In this document: positions 8,549 to 17,495 of the stretch, in pieces | Position numbering within the stretch: position 1 is the first letter of the stretch | How the letters are laid out: each line of letters opens with the position of its first letter | Assembly: GCA_934167465.1 (NCBI GenBank) | Contig: CAKPKR010000006.1 | Span: 1-64,000 of the forward strand | Reading direction: 5' to 3' | Origin: an uncultured Bacilli bacterium | GTDB lineage: Bacteria; Bacillota_I; Bacilli_A; RF39; UBA660 | DNA length: 64,000 bases | Notes under the pieces: generated by a model | Databases searched by the model: none | Seen by the model: only the letters and a program-made list of their open reading frames with translations | Told to the model about the DNA's origin: nothing | Position numbers and translations under genes: made by a program

Positions 8549-9967
8549 TTAAACTATTTCACCATACATATTCCAAGTTTTGATATCTGTTATTTTGACA
8601 TCAACAATTTTTCCTATATTATCTTTTGAACCTTTAATATTTACTAATTTCATTGTATCAGTATATCCAAATAACATATTTTCATCTTTTTCACTTATTC
8701 CTTCTACTAATACAGGTACTATTTTTTCTAAATATTTATCATTTGCTTCCTTAGAGTATTTATTTATTAATTCATTTAAAACTTGTAATCTTTTTTCTTT
8801 TATATCTAAAGAAACATTATCGTTCATTTTAGCTGCTGGAGTTCCTACTCTAGGCGAAAAAATGAATGTAAATGCAGAATCAAATTTACAAGTATTAACT
8901 ACTCCTAAAGTATCATTAAAATCTTCATCTGTCTCATTTGGAAATCCAACTATAATATCAGTTGTTATTGAAGAATAAGGTAAAGCCTTTTTAATTTTAT
9001 TAAATAATGTTATATATTCTTCTTTGGTATATCTTCTTCCCATTAATTTTAAAATATTGTTTGAACCTGATTGAAGTGGTAAATGAATATAAGGCATTAT
9101 ATTTTTATATTTACTTATTATTTCAATCATTTTATCTGTAAAATCCCAAGGATGACTAGTAACGAATCTAATTCTTTCTATTCCTGTTTTAGCGACATCT
9201 TCTAACAAATTTTCCATTCCATAATCAATATCTAAGTCTTTTCCATAAGCATTGACATTTTGACCTAATAAAGTTACTTCTTTATAACCATCCTTTATTA
9301 AATCTTCTACTTCTTTTATGATATATTCTGGAAGTCTACTTCTTTGTTTTCCTCTAGTATAGGGAACTATACAATATGTACAGAATTTATCGCAACCATA
9401 CATTATATTAATCCAAGCTTTATATTTAGAATCTCTTTTAACTGGAATATTTTCAATTACATCACCTTCAATACTAAATACTTCTATTTCTTGTTCTTTT
9501 TTTATAATTGAGTCATTTAATATTTGTGGTAATTTATGAATATTATGAGTTCCAAATACAATGTCTAACCATTTATATTTAGTTTTGATTTCATTTACAA
9601 CTACTTCTTCTTGAGCCATACATCCACATATACCTGCTATTACGTGTGGTTTTTCTTCTTTTAAGTGTTTAATTCTTCCTAGATAACCAAATACTTTATT
9701 ATGGGCATTTTCTCTTATAGCGCATGTATTTAATAAAATTAAATCGGCATCTTCCATTACATCCGTTTCTATATATGACATATCTTCTAAGATAGCTTTT
9801 ATATTTTCTGAGTCATGTTCATTCATTTGACATCCATATGTTCTTAAAAAATATTTTTTATTTTTACCTATTTCTTTTAAATTGTTGTTCATTATATAAT
9901 CATTGGTTTTAACTAAAACTTCCTTGCTTGTTCTTAATTTTGCCTCTTTTAAATTTGGTAAATTCAT
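8549..9967 (-). CDS. miaB: tRNA-2-methylthio-N6-dimethylallyladenosine synthase
   Basis: Radical-SAM methylthiotransferase that adds 2-methylthio to i6A37 of tRNAs. The 472 residues show the family order. The UPF0004 domain carries cysteines at about 46 (YGCQMNE), 82 (NTCAIRE) and 116 (CGCMAQ). The radical SAM cluster is C192-x3-C196-x2-C199 (GCDKFCTYC) followed by PYTRGKQRSR. A TRAM domain lies at about 405-472. Its start follows an AAGGAAGTGATTTT ribosome site. It is downstream of the toxin-antitoxin pair on the same strand. Confidence 0.97.
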   Translation of the reverse strand: MNLPNLKEAKLRTSKEVLVKTNDYIMNNNLKEIGKNKKYFLRTYGCQMNEHDSENIKAILEDMSYIETDVMEDADLILLNTCAIRENAHNKVFGYLGRIKHLKEEKPHVIAGICGCMAQEEVVVNEIKTKYKWLDIVFGTHNIHKLPQILNDSIIKKEQEIEVFSIEGDVIENIPVKRDSKYKAWINIMYGCDKFCTYCIVPYTRGKQRSRLPEYIIKEVEDLIKDGYKEVTLLGQNVNAYGKDLDIDYGMENLLEDVAKTGIERIRFVTSHPWDFTDKMIEIISKYKNIMPYIHLPLQSGSNNILKLMGRRYTKEEYITLFNKIKKALPYSSITTDIIVGFPNETDEDFNDTLGVVNTCKFDSAFTFIFSPRVGTPAAKMNDNVSLDIKEKRLQVLNELINKYSKEANDKYLEKIVPVLVEGISEKDENMLFGYTDTMKLVNIKGSKDNIGKIVDVKITDIKTWNMYGEIV

Positions 9968-10014
9968 AAAATCACTTCCTTAAAGATAATATCATATATA
10001 ATTAGTTTAATCAA

Positions 10015-10257
10015 TTATTTTTTCTTTATTTCTAATGTATAACCTAACACATCAAATATTTTCAATATTGTTTTTAATTTAGGTGAGTTAACATTATTTT
10101 CAATTCTAGCAAGAGCTGGTTGTTTCATATTTATTAATGACGCCAAATCATTTTGTGAAAGATTTTTTTTATTCCTTAATTCACTTATTTTTTCTATTAT
10201 TTCATATTCTCTATCAATTAATTCTTGTTCTTTTTTTATGTATTCTTCTTTATTCAT
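10015..10257 (-). CDS. XRE-family antitoxin-like HTH protein
   Basis: An 80-residue protein with an N-terminal helical arm (1-27) and a Cro/C1 helix-turn-helix at about 28-75 (LSQNDLASLINMKQPALARIE). The size and layout fit type II antitoxins of the HigA/XRE kind. Its start overlaps the end of the upstream MazF-like gene by eight bases, so the two are translationally coupled with the toxin first. It probably neutralises the toxin and binds the operator upstream. Confidence 0.7.
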   Translation of the reverse strand: MNKEEYIKKEQELIDREYEIIEKISELRNKKNLSQNDLASLINMKQPALARIENNVNSPKLKTILKIFDVLGYTLEIKKK

Positions 10258-10714
10258 ATTTTTCTCCTATTCTTCCATTTAATAGATTATTTTTAAATTC
10301 ACTTACAAATTTAAGTTCAATTTTTCCAACTAAAAAATCAATATTTTCTCTTTTTATATTATAAATATTATCAGTTTTAACAATACTGTCTTTATTCAAA
10401 TTATTCATATTTCCTTTTTTTAATAATACATTACTTTCATATTTTAATTTATCAGATTTTGATGAAATTAACATACAAAAGTAATCTATATCTATTCCTC
10501 TATTTTCTTCGTCAACTATAACAAATAAATGTTTATTTACATTTTTATTTTTGTATTTACTAACATATACAATATCCCCAATTTTATATGTTCCATATAC
10601 ATTTAATTTTTCACCAATATAAAATCCAACTTCGTCTGGTTCTAAACTATCATATACACCATTATAAATTAATAAGTCGTCATTTTTAATAACTTCACCA
10701 ATAAATTTTGACAT
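10250..10714 (-). CDS. MazF/PemK-like toxin candidate
   Basis: 154 residues from the second of two close ATGs (GAG nine nt upstream). After a 45-residue N-terminal extension, GDIVYVSKYKNK..HLFVIVDEE at about 46-70, FCMLISSKS, and KDSIVKTDNIYNIKRENID..VGKIE reproduce the strand pattern of the MazF/PemK fold (GDIV.., ..TSK.., SxVxTDxIxxI.., .G.L). MazF proteins cleave mRNA at short sites. Catalytic residues are not assignable by eye. The overlap with a small XRE gene supports a toxin-antitoxin pair. Confidence 0.55.
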   Translation of the reverse strand: MSKFIGEVIKNDDLLIYNGVYDSLEPDEVGFYIGEKLNVYGTYKIGDIVYVSKYKNKNVNKHLFVIVDEENRGIDIDYFCMLISSKSDKLKYESNVLLKKGNMNNLNKDSIVKTDNIYNIKRENIDFLVGKIELKFVSEFKNNLLNGRIGEKYE

Positions 10715-10735
10715 AACCATCGTCTCATAGTAGTG

Positions 10736-10751
10736 ATAACATATATGTTAT
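10736..10751. promoter_or_regulatory. Palindromic operator candidate of the toxin-antitoxin pair
   Basis: Perfect 16-bp palindrome ATAACATATATGTTAT about 22 bp upstream of the toxin start. It is a plausible site for autoregulation by the XRE protein; this is inference. Confidence 0.45.
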
Positions 10752-10814
10752 AGAAAAGCCAATTTATTTTAAATATAAAAACAACTATATTTCAAGTTGC
10801 TCTAAAATTCTTAT

Positions 10815-10890
10815 TGGTGTCCCGTTAGGGGCTCGAACCCTAGACCCACAGATTAAGAGTCTGTTGCTCTACCAACTGAGCTAACGAGAC
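10815..10890 (-). tRNA. tRNA-Lys (CTT)
   Basis: 76 nt with encoded CCA. Acceptor GTCTCGT pairs with ACGGGAC, discriminator A. D-loop AGCTCAGTTGGTAGAGC. Anticodon loop CTCTTAA gives CTT. T-arm GGGTTCGAGCCC. Confidence 0.95.
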
Positions 10891-10937
10891 AAAACAACAA
10901 TATCATTATAACATATTTTTCAAAAAAATACATTTTT

Positions 10938-12212
10938 TTAGGAATTTTTTTTGATATTTTGTTTAAATTTTCTATTTCTGTAAAATGGGACTAGTTTTTT
11001 AAATAAAAAATATATCAATTTATTGGTAATTAAATCGAACTCACCAACAAATTCAACATAATCACCACCAAATTTTTTCTTAAACTCATGTAGTCCTAAT
11101 AAAGGATCATTTTCTTCTAATTTACCAACGGTTCCAAATTGGTCATATATTTTTATTCCTTTATCGTAATAATATTTAATATGCTCAAAATATGTCTTAT
11201 AATTGGCATATGTATAAGATAAAATATCGTGATTTCCAGCATATAGTACCCAAGCCTTGTTTCCATATTCAACAATAAAATGGGCACTCAATATTATATT
11301 ATTTCCATATTGTTCTTTTTCTTCTTGATATTTAATATTATCATTCAATAGTTTTTCTTTTCTTTTTTCTAATTCATTTAATTTAGTTTTCATACTCTTA
11401 CTTAAATTATCAAGATTTTTTATTTCCTTCATTTCATTTTCTATCTCTAAAATAATATCTTTATTTTTAGAAATAATCTTATTAATATCAACGCTACCTA
11501 AAAAAATATTACATTTGTTTTTCTTACTAAATATATTATATAAATCTTGATAATATTTTTTATTATGAGTTACAAAACCTTTTCTGTTTTCAGTTATATT
11601 CATCAAATTATAAAATGCCTCTATATCATCTGATAAAGTAACCGATACATCTAAATCATTAGCTTTTTTTATTCGTTGTTTAGTTGTTTTAGAAAAATGT
11701 TCTTCAATTTGTTCGAATGGTTGATTGAAATCAATTCTAAAAGAAAATCTTGGTTGTGTTGTTTCAAATCTTTTAGTAAAACCTAAATGTTTATAACCTA
11801 ATTTTTTTAAATTTTCATATGCATTAGTTTTTACTTCTAATTCTTCATCTTTATAATTATATTTTTTTATAATTACATCAGGATCAATTTTAATAAATAT
11901 GCCTCTATGTTTTTTTACATATTTTTTTAATTCATTTGTGAATGTTTTTAATAAATTAAAGTCTTCAAAATTTATTACATATCCTCTTGGTGCATAAAAG
12001 TAGGAATAACCAAATACTAATTTTTTTTCTAATAGTAGTGTCGCACATACTAATTTTTCATTTTCTTTTAAGCCTACATAATGAGGAATTAATCCTTTAT
12101 CAATTGAAGAAAATTCCCCCCACATTGATGATTGTAGAAAATGAGATTTATATTCATTTTTTTCTACAAATTCTTCATATTCAGTTAATTCTATATTATC
12201 AATAAATTTCAT
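10938..12212 (-). CDS. FemABX-family peptidyltransferase
   Basis: Aminoacyl-tRNA-dependent ligase that would add an interpeptide-bridge residue to lipid II or its precursor. The 424 residues show FemX/MurM features: HFLQSSMWGEF near 24, YFYAPRGYVI at about 71-80 and KIDPD at about 108. A charged coiled-coil hairpin lies at about 244-302, and a second GNAT lobe (LSAHFIVEYGNKAWVLYAG) precedes the DQFGTVG and HEFKKKFGGD signatures. The coiled coil is the tRNA-binding arm seen in FemA. It ends the wall operon (hydrolase-murF-ddl-femX). Which amino acid it adds is unknown. Confidence 0.88.
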   Translation of the reverse strand: MKFIDNIELTEYEEFVEKNEYKSHFLQSSMWGEFSSIDKGLIPHYVGLKENEKLVCATLLLEKKLVFGYSYFYAPRGYVINFEDFNLLKTFTNELKKYVKKHRGIFIKIDPDVIIKKYNYKDEELEVKTNAYENLKKLGYKHLGFTKRFETTQPRFSFRIDFNQPFEQIEEHFSKTTKQRIKKANDLDVSVTLSDDIEAFYNLMNITENRKGFVTHNKKYYQDLYNIFSKKNKCNIFLGSVDINKIISKNKDIILEIENEMKEIKNLDNLSKSMKTKLNELEKRKEKLLNDNIKYQEEKEQYGNNIILSAHFIVEYGNKAWVLYAGNHDILSYTYANYKTYFEHIKYYYDKGIKIYDQFGTVGKLEENDPLLGLHEFKKKFGGDYVEFVGEFDLITNKLIYFLFKKLVPFYRNRKFKQNIKKNS

Positions 12213-12232
12213 ATTATCACCTATTAAAAAGA

Positions 12233-12254
12233 ATAAGTAAAACTTATTTCTTTA
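12233..12254 (-). terminator. Hairpin after ddl
   Basis: Minus strand AATAAG-TTTTA-CTTATT then CTTTTT. The ddl TAA lies in the stem. It would reduce read-through into the FemX-like gene. Confidence 0.5.
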
Positions 12255-13428
12255 ATCCTTTTAAACCACCATTATAACCACTTAATATATTAGATTCAAA
12301 TGAAGTAGTTTTTTTAGAGTTTTCTTTATATTCTTTAATGGTTAATTTAATAACATCATCTAACAATTTTTTGTATTCTATTCCTTTTGCTTTCCAAAGA
12401 TAGAATGCTAAAGAACCTGGAATTGTGTTTGGTTCATTTACATATACTTTTTCATTCTTTTTATCAATTAAAAAGTCAATTCTAGCAATTCCTTTTAAGT
12501 TTAAAGCTCTAAATGTTTCTTTAGAACATTTAATTACTTCTTCTTCTAGTTTTTTATTAATTCTAGCAGGAATTATTCTATCTGTTGCTACCATACCTTT
12601 ACTAGAAGTTTTTAATTTTCCTTTTTTACCATTTCCTAGATATTTATCACTAAATGTTAAAAATTCGTTTTTAGTAATAACTTCATCAATAACACTTGTA
12701 TCTTGATATTCATTATTACCCATTACACTACAATTAACTTCAATTAAATTTTCGATTATTTTTTCAACTACTATTTTATTATCGTACTTAATTGCTTCAT
12801 CTATAGCTTTCACAACATCTTTTTCAGTTTTGGAAACTGTTATACCAACACTGCTACCTAAATTAGCTGGTTTTACTATTACTGGATAACCAATTTCTTT
12901 AATATTTTTTAGTATTTTTTTAGAATCATCTAAATATTCATTATCATAAAACCAAGTATAAGCTGGTACTGGTATATTATTTGCTTCCATTACTTGTTTC
13001 ATTACAACTTTATCTTGTCCTAAACTTGCTCCTAACATAGAAGGACCTACATATGGAATTCCAACTGTTTCTAAGAATCCAGCTAGAGAACCATCTTCAA
13101 CTCCTTTTCCGTGGACAATTGGAAATACGATATCTAGTTCATCTACTACTTTATTGAATAATCCATTTGTTTTTAATAAACAAAATCCTCTTTTTGTTTT
13201 GGCTAAAGTAACTTGTTTAGCATATTTTTTTAATTCATTAAAGTCTTTATATACATCTATTTCCATTAACATTTTACCAGTATACCAAATTCTATCTTTA
13301 CTAATGTATATTGGCACTATATCATATTTATCTTTATCAATATTTTCCATTGCTTGAATAGCTGTTATAATACTTACTTCGTGTTCTACTGATTCGCCAC
13401 CAAATATTACTCCTAATTTTATTTTCAT
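12244..13428 (-). CDS. ddl: D-alanine--D-alanine ligase
   Basis: ATP-grasp ligase making D-Ala-D-Ala for the peptidoglycan stem peptide. From ATG 13426-13428 (AGAGTG upstream) it has 394 residues; a longer start inside murF lacks a ribosome site. Family marks are FGGESVEHEVS near residue 8, VHGKGVEDGSLAGFLE, KPANLGSSVGI, ARIDF and the C-terminal NEPNTIPGSLAFY. It follows murF by 13 nt, so the dipeptide and the enzyme that attaches it are co-expressed. Confidence 0.96.
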   Translation of the reverse strand: MKIKLGVIFGGESVEHEVSIITAIQAMENIDKDKYDIVPIYISKDRIWYTGKMLMEIDVYKDFNELKKYAKQVTLAKTKRGFCLLKTNGLFNKVVDELDIVFPIVHGKGVEDGSLAGFLETVGIPYVGPSMLGASLGQDKVVMKQVMEANNIPVPAYTWFYDNEYLDDSKKILKNIKEIGYPVIVKPANLGSSVGITVSKTEKDVVKAIDEAIKYDNKIVVEKIIENLIEVNCSVMGNNEYQDTSVIDEVITKNEFLTFSDKYLGNGKKGKLKTSSKGMVATDRIIPARINKKLEEEVIKCSKETFRALNLKGIARIDFLIDKKNEKVYVNEPNTIPGSLAFYLWKAKGIEYKKLLDDVIKLTIKEYKENSKKTTSFESNILSGYNGGLKGLKK

Positions 13429-13441
13429 ACTATCACTCTTT

Positions 13442-15040
13442 CTACTTCTCATCAAATATATCAGGTAAATCGCTTTGAACTAATACATATGTTTCTTTAT
13501 CTACTATTTTATTAACTAATTCAAAGGCTTCATTTATATTGTTTAATACATAAATATTATTTTTTTTGAATTTTTTTTCTATTAATCCTTCATATATTGG
13601 TTTTGTTTGTTCTTTTCCTAGTAGTATAGCTATATCTGTTTTTTTACTCATATAAGTTCCTAATTCTTTATTAAGTTCATATGATTTATTTCCAAGTTCA
13701 ATCATTCCTGAAGAGATTACTATTCTTTTACCAGGCATATTTTCTAGTACATCTAAGGCCATTTTTGTTCCATCAGGGTTTGCATTATATGCATCATCTA
13801 TTATATTAATTATACCCATTTTTTTTAGTTCTAGTCTATGTTCTACTGGTTTTACTTTTTTTACTCCCATTTGTAGTTGTTTTATAGTTATTCCAAGTTC
13901 TTTTCCTAAAGCAATTCCCGCAAGTATATTATAGATGTTTGCTTTTCCTAATAGTTTTGTTTCAAATTTATATTTCTTTTTATCACCTTTAAATATACAA
14001 TCAAATGTTGTTCCATCACTATTTAATTTTATATTTGTTGCTCTAACATCAACGTTTTCATTTTCAATTCCAATCCAAACAATTTTTACTTTATTTTTCA
14101 ATTTATAATTAACTTGTAATTTATCATCACCATTTAATACAGCTATTCCATCATTTGGTAATGATTCAATTAATTCAAATTTTCCTTTTTGAATATTTTC
14201 TTGAGAGCCAAAGCTTTCTAGATGTGCTACCCCAATTTTAGTCAATATCCCATATTTAGGCTTAACTAAATCACATAGTTCTTTTATTTCGCCTCTTTTA
14301 AATGCTCCCATTTCAGCTATAAATATATCATTGAATTTATCCAAATAATTATTTATTGTTATTATTAATCCAACTGGTGTATTAAAGTTTTTTGGAGTTG
14401 GTAATGAATTATATTTAATACTTAATAAGTCATTTAAGATATTTTTACTACTTGTTTTTCCATAAGATCCTGTAATTCCTACAACTTCTAATGAAGGTAA
14501 TTCTCTTAATTTTTTTATAGCTTTTTTCTTAAAACGGTTTGCTAAAAACTTCTCAATTGGTTTATTTATTAAATTTGCTAAAAATGTTACATAATAATTT
14601 AAATAAACCATTAATCCTATCACTAAATAATATATTCCTAAGTTATTTTCTTTAAAAGTTAAAGAAAATACTATGTTTGGTATTAAATATAATATTAATT
14701 CTGTTACAAATAATCTTTTTACTCTTTTTGTTACTTTTAATTCTAATTTTGATGCAGTTTGATTGTGCAAATTATATAAAGACAAAAATGTATAAAAAAC
14801 TATTACTAATACCATCAATAATATGTCACTTTTAATAAATATAAATGGTATTACAAAAACGAATAGTATATCTAGATTATAAAAAACTTTTTTTAAATTC
14901 CTATTAATCCATTTTATATATCTTGATCCATCATTATACCAATTTTGTTGTAACATTTGAAATGATTTTCTTGTTTTAATATATGTATATATCAATATAG
15001 GAAGTAATGTTACTATAAACTTCATTAACATATTTTTCAC
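13442..15040 (-). CDS. murF: MurF-type Mur ligase with N-terminal membrane domain
   Basis: Adds D-Ala-D-Ala to the UDP-MurNAc-tripeptide. Residues 1 to about 165 contain four to five hydrophobic helices (about 5-20, 56-90, 112-128, 137-158), an addition absent from classical MurF. The Mur ligase core follows: P-loop GITGSYGKTSSK (188-199), TPKNFNTPVG, AEMGAFKRGEI, the ATP/metal region and the HRLELK...DDAYNANPDG signature of MurF. The start overlaps the stop of the upstream hydrolase by four bases (ATGA). The membrane anchor suggests wall-precursor assembly at the membrane. Substrate choice (MurF rather than a related ligase) is supported by the adjacent ddl. Confidence 0.88.
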   Translation of the reverse strand: MKNMLMKFIVTLLPILIYTYIKTRKSFQMLQQNWYNDGSRYIKWINRNLKKVFYNLDILFVFVIPFIFIKSDILLMVLVIVFYTFLSLYNLHNQTASKLELKVTKRVKRLFVTELILYLIPNIVFSLTFKENNLGIYYLVIGLMVYLNYYVTFLANLINKPIEKFLANRFKKKAIKKLRELPSLEVVGITGSYGKTSSKNILNDLLSIKYNSLPTPKNFNTPVGLIITINNYLDKFNDIFIAEMGAFKRGEIKELCDLVKPKYGILTKIGVAHLESFGSQENIQKGKFELIESLPNDGIAVLNGDDKLQVNYKLKNKVKIVWIGIENENVDVRATNIKLNSDGTTFDCIFKGDKKKYKFETKLLGKANIYNILAGIALGKELGITIKQLQMGVKKVKPVEHRLELKKMGIINIIDDAYNANPDGTKMALDVLENMPGKRIVISSGMIELGNKSYELNKELGTYMSKKTDIAILLGKEQTKPIYEGLIEKKFKKNNIYVLNNINEAFELVNKIVDKETYVLVQSDLPDIFDEK

Positions 15041-15768
15041 TCCTTAATAAAATTATTTATTATATTTATTGTTTGTCCTAATCTTTCTAAGTATGCATAG
15101 TGTGTACAATTTTCATATTCTATTACAGCTGCATCTTTTATTAAAGTTTCTAATTCGTATGCATCTTCTAAAGGTACTGCTTCATCTAATGTTCCCCAAA
15201 TTATAATTGTTGGACATTTTATTTTTTTTACTTCTTCAGTTATGTCTAAATTAACTGTATTTACTAATATTTTTCTCATTATTGGAGAAGCATTTTTATA
15301 ATCTGTTGAACCAATGTGTTTTTTGGCAAATTCTTCAAATTTATTTAAACCTGGAATTTTTTTTAATTTTTTTAATATTTTCGTTTTTGTACTTATTTTT
15401 TTTATTTCTTTTTTAAATGGGCTTCCAAATAAAATAAGTTTTTCAACTTCATACATACTTGCATAAAGTAAACTTATTTTTCCTCCAAATGAATGTCCAA
15501 TTAGTATTGGCTTTTCAACTTTTAATTCTTTTAAACATTCTTTTATGCAATTAACAAAATCTATTACTTGCCAATCGAATGGAGGTTCACTACTCCCACC
15601 GTGCCCTGGTAAATCAAATATTATGATATCGTTTGTTTCACTAAATGCATCACCTATTGGTTTCATCATTTCAATATTTTGACCCCAACCGTGTAGTAAT
15701 ACTAAAGTCTTTCCTTTTTTATTTCCATATCTTATATAGTTGATATCTGTGTCTTTTATCTTTTTCAT
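15037..15768 (-). CDS. Alpha/beta-fold hydrolase
   Basis: A 243-residue cytosolic hydrolase. The oxyanion motif HGWGQN is at 26-31. The nucleophile elbow GHSFGG is at 91-96 (Ser93). The acid is in WGTLDEAVP and the catalytic His in CTHYAYLE near the end. Substrate unknown. It is the first gene of the murF-ddl-femX operon, with a four-base overlap into murF, so a role linked to wall or membrane lipids is possible but unproven. Confidence 0.8.
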   Translation of the reverse strand: MKKIKDTDINYIRYGNKKGKTLVLLHGWGQNIEMMKPIGDAFSETNDIIIFDLPGHGGSSEPPFDWQVIDFVNCIKECLKELKVEKPILIGHSFGGKISLLYASMYEVEKLILFGSPFKKEIKKISTKTKILKKLKKIPGLNKFEEFAKKHIGSTDYKNASPIMRKILVNTVNLDITEEVKKIKCPTIIIWGTLDEAVPLEDAYELETLIKDAAVIEYENCTHYAYLERLGQTINIINNFIKE

Positions 15769-15854
15769 AAATTCACCATTATTATTATAACATTATTTTA
15801 ATAATTTTTGAATTAAATTAGTTAATTTTACTGATTTTTACAAAATTTAATTCA

Positions 15855-15889
15855 ACAAAAAAATATTGATTCTATATAGAATCAATATT
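15855..15889 (-). terminator. rpsP-khpA terminator
   Basis: Perfect inverted repeat AATATTGATTC/GAATCAATATT followed by T's on the minus strand. The khpA TAG is in the loop. Confidence 0.85.
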
Positions 15890-16114
15890 AATTTTAACTT
15901 TTTTTTCACCTTTATTATATGAAGCTGCTTGAACAATAGTTCTGATAGCACTTGCATTCATACCATTTTTTCCAATTAAAGTTCCCATTTCATCACTATT
16001 TACTAATACTTCAATAGTAATGAAATCATCATCTTCAAATGATTTAACTGTAACTGATTCAGGATCTTTTACAATGTTTTTGACTAGATATTCGGTAAGT
16101 TCAACTAAATTCAT
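15872..16114 (-). CDS. khpA: KhpA, KH-domain RNA-binding protein
   Basis: 80 residues forming a single type II KH domain with the GxxG-type signature LIGKNGMNASAIRTIVQAA (about 41-59). KhpA pairs with KhpB (Jag) in Firmicutes and binds sRNAs and mRNAs, affecting cell division and elongation. It follows rpsP with two bases between stop and start, its usual neighbour in Firmicutes. Confidence 0.93.
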   Translation of the reverse strand: MNLVELTEYLVKNIVKDPESVTVKSFEDDDFITIEVLVNSDEMGTLIGKNGMNASAIRTIVQAASYNKGEKKVKINIDSI

Positions 16115-16116
16115 AA

Positions 16117-16401
16117 TTATTTACCTTCTTTTTTAGTCATTTTTGATTCATGAAATTTTTTCATAATTCCTTGTTTACTTAATAAATCTCTAACTGTATC
16201 AGTTGGGATAGCTCCATTATTTAACCATTTAAGTGCGATTTCTTCATTGATTTTTATTTCAGCTGGTTCCATTATTGGATTATAAGTACCTACTAATTCG
16301 ATATCTTTTCCATCTCTTTTTACTCTAGAATCAGCTGCTACTATACGATAAAATGGTCTTTTTTTAGCACCCATTCTTTTAAGTCTTAATTTAACTGCCA
16401 T
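16117..16401 (-). CDS. rpsP: 30S ribosomal protein S16
   Basis: 94 residues from the ATG behind GGAGGGAAAACT; an upstream in-frame codon is rejected. MAVKLRLKRMGAKKRPFYRI, ADSRVKRDGK and ELVGTYNP are diagnostic for S16, a small-subunit assembly protein. Two-gene operon with khpA. Confidence 0.97.
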   Translation of the reverse strand: MAVKLRLKRMGAKKRPFYRIVAADSRVKRDGKDIELVGTYNPIMEPAEIKINEEIALKWLNNGAIPTDTVRDLLSKQGIMKKFHESKMTKKEGK

Positions 16402-16474
16402 AGTTTTCCCTCCATTCACTATATCAATGATATCATAATATTATATTAGTGTCAACCTTTTTTTATTAACACTA

Positions 16475-16494
16475 AAAAAACACTTACGTGTTTT
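16475..16494 (-). terminator. Terminator of the CotE-like gene
   Basis: AAAACAC-GTAA-GTGTTTT then T's on the minus strand. The gene's TAA is the loop. Confidence 0.8.
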
Positions 16495-17023
16495 CTATAT
16501 AATCTTCTTTAACATTTTCATCTATTTCATTTAATGTTTCTTCTGTTACTTCATCTTCAATATCATCCCATGGTTCTTCATCTTCTTCAATACTTATTTT
16601 TACTTTTGTTTCTCCTATTATTTCTACTCCTAGTTCTTTTTCAATTTCAAAGTTGATATTTCCATTATCTATATCTACTTTAACACAATTAGGTTGTTTT
16701 AATGTTCTAACTATTATATCGGTATCACTTGTCAAATCAGCATTTTCTTTAACTTTTACATTAAATAAATCATTATATGTTACTTTTTTATTTACAACCA
16801 TTGTTTTAGAATCGTTATCATAAGAATACCAAATATTTACATCGTAAGAACCATCAACTCCTATTTTATCACCAGATTTATAACCCTTAAATTTATGATT
16901 TATTACCCAACATCCTAATACTGTTGTAGGAACATTTTCAGTAGTTATTGAATAACTATTTTTAAAGTGTTTTTTTCCTTTTCCGATAATAGCCTTAGTT
17001 ACAATTTCTTTAAATGAAGACAT
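16484..17023 (-). CDS. CotE-like outer spore coat family protein
   Basis: 179 residues matching the spore coat protein CotE family. The start is FKEIVTKAIIGKGKKHFKNS. TTVLGCWVINHKFKGYKSGD follows at about 33-52, then GSYDVNIWYSYDNDSKT, LKQPNCVKVD and the E-rich ELGVEIIGETKVKISIEEDEEPWDD. The acidic tail (150-179) is also a CotE feature. In Bacillus CotE organises the outer coat around forespores. Here it is a single gene far from any sporulation cluster visible in this window. Either the organism sporulates or the family has another envelope role in this lineage. Confidence 0.75.
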   Translation of the reverse strand: MSSFKEIVTKAIIGKGKKHFKNSYSITTENVPTTVLGCWVINHKFKGYKSGDKIGVDGSYDVNIWYSYDNDSKTMVVNKKVTYNDLFNVKVKENADLTSDTDIIVRTLKQPNCVKVDIDNGNINFEIEKELGVEIIGETKVKISIEEDEEPWDDIEDEVTEETLNEIDENVKEDYIENT

Positions 17024-17067
17024 ATAATCACCTCTACATTAATTTATGCTTTTATAGGCGAAAAGTG

Positions 17068-17103
17068 TACAAAAAAATAATATTTTAAAATATTATTTTT
17101 TTA
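17068..17103 (-). terminator. Terminator of the ASCH-like gene
   Basis: Perfect long palindrome AATAATATTTTAAAATATTATT flanked by A/T runs. The stop TAA is at its centre. Confidence 0.75.
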
Positions 17104-17495
17104 TCAGTATTTATTATATATTTTGTTAATTCTTCATATCTTGTATCATATGCATATCCTTGTGGTGGTGTAAATTTATATTTTTCTCTTAGTTCTTTTA
17201 AAGCAATAGGTTTTTCTAATTCATAAAAATGTTTTATTTGATAGGCATATTTATATTTTGTTAATTTTTCATTAAATTCTTTATTGCCAATTCCTAATTC
17301 GTCTATTTTATTTGGAAATTCAATAATTTCTCCAATTTCTATTATATATTTTAATGAGGAAGTTGGAACTGTTTCATAAACATATAGAAAATCTATTTTT
17401 TCTTTAGGATTAAAAGATCTAAACTCATAATTTTTAGTTTTGTTTTCAATTCTTCTTAGATGAATTGGATTTATACTTATATAAATTGCCCTCAT
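17085..17495 (-). CDS. ASCH/PUA-like domain protein
   Basis: 136 residues. It opens with MRAIYISINPIHLRRIENKTKNYEFR, the typical first strand-helix of ASCH/EVE (PUA-like) domains, which reads as 'substrates that damage or modify, and RNA'. ASCH proteins bind RNA or hydrolyse acetylcytidine, but no activity is certain here. Its start overlaps the end of the upstream membrane protein by four bases, so they are coupled. Confidence 0.55.
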   Translation of the reverse strand: MRAIYISINPIHLRRIENKTKNYEFRSFNPKEKIDFLYVYETVPTSSLKYIIEIGEIIEFPNKIDELGIGNKEFNEKLTKYKYAYQIKHFYELEKPIALKELREKYKFTPPQGYAYDTRYEELTKYIINTDKKIIF

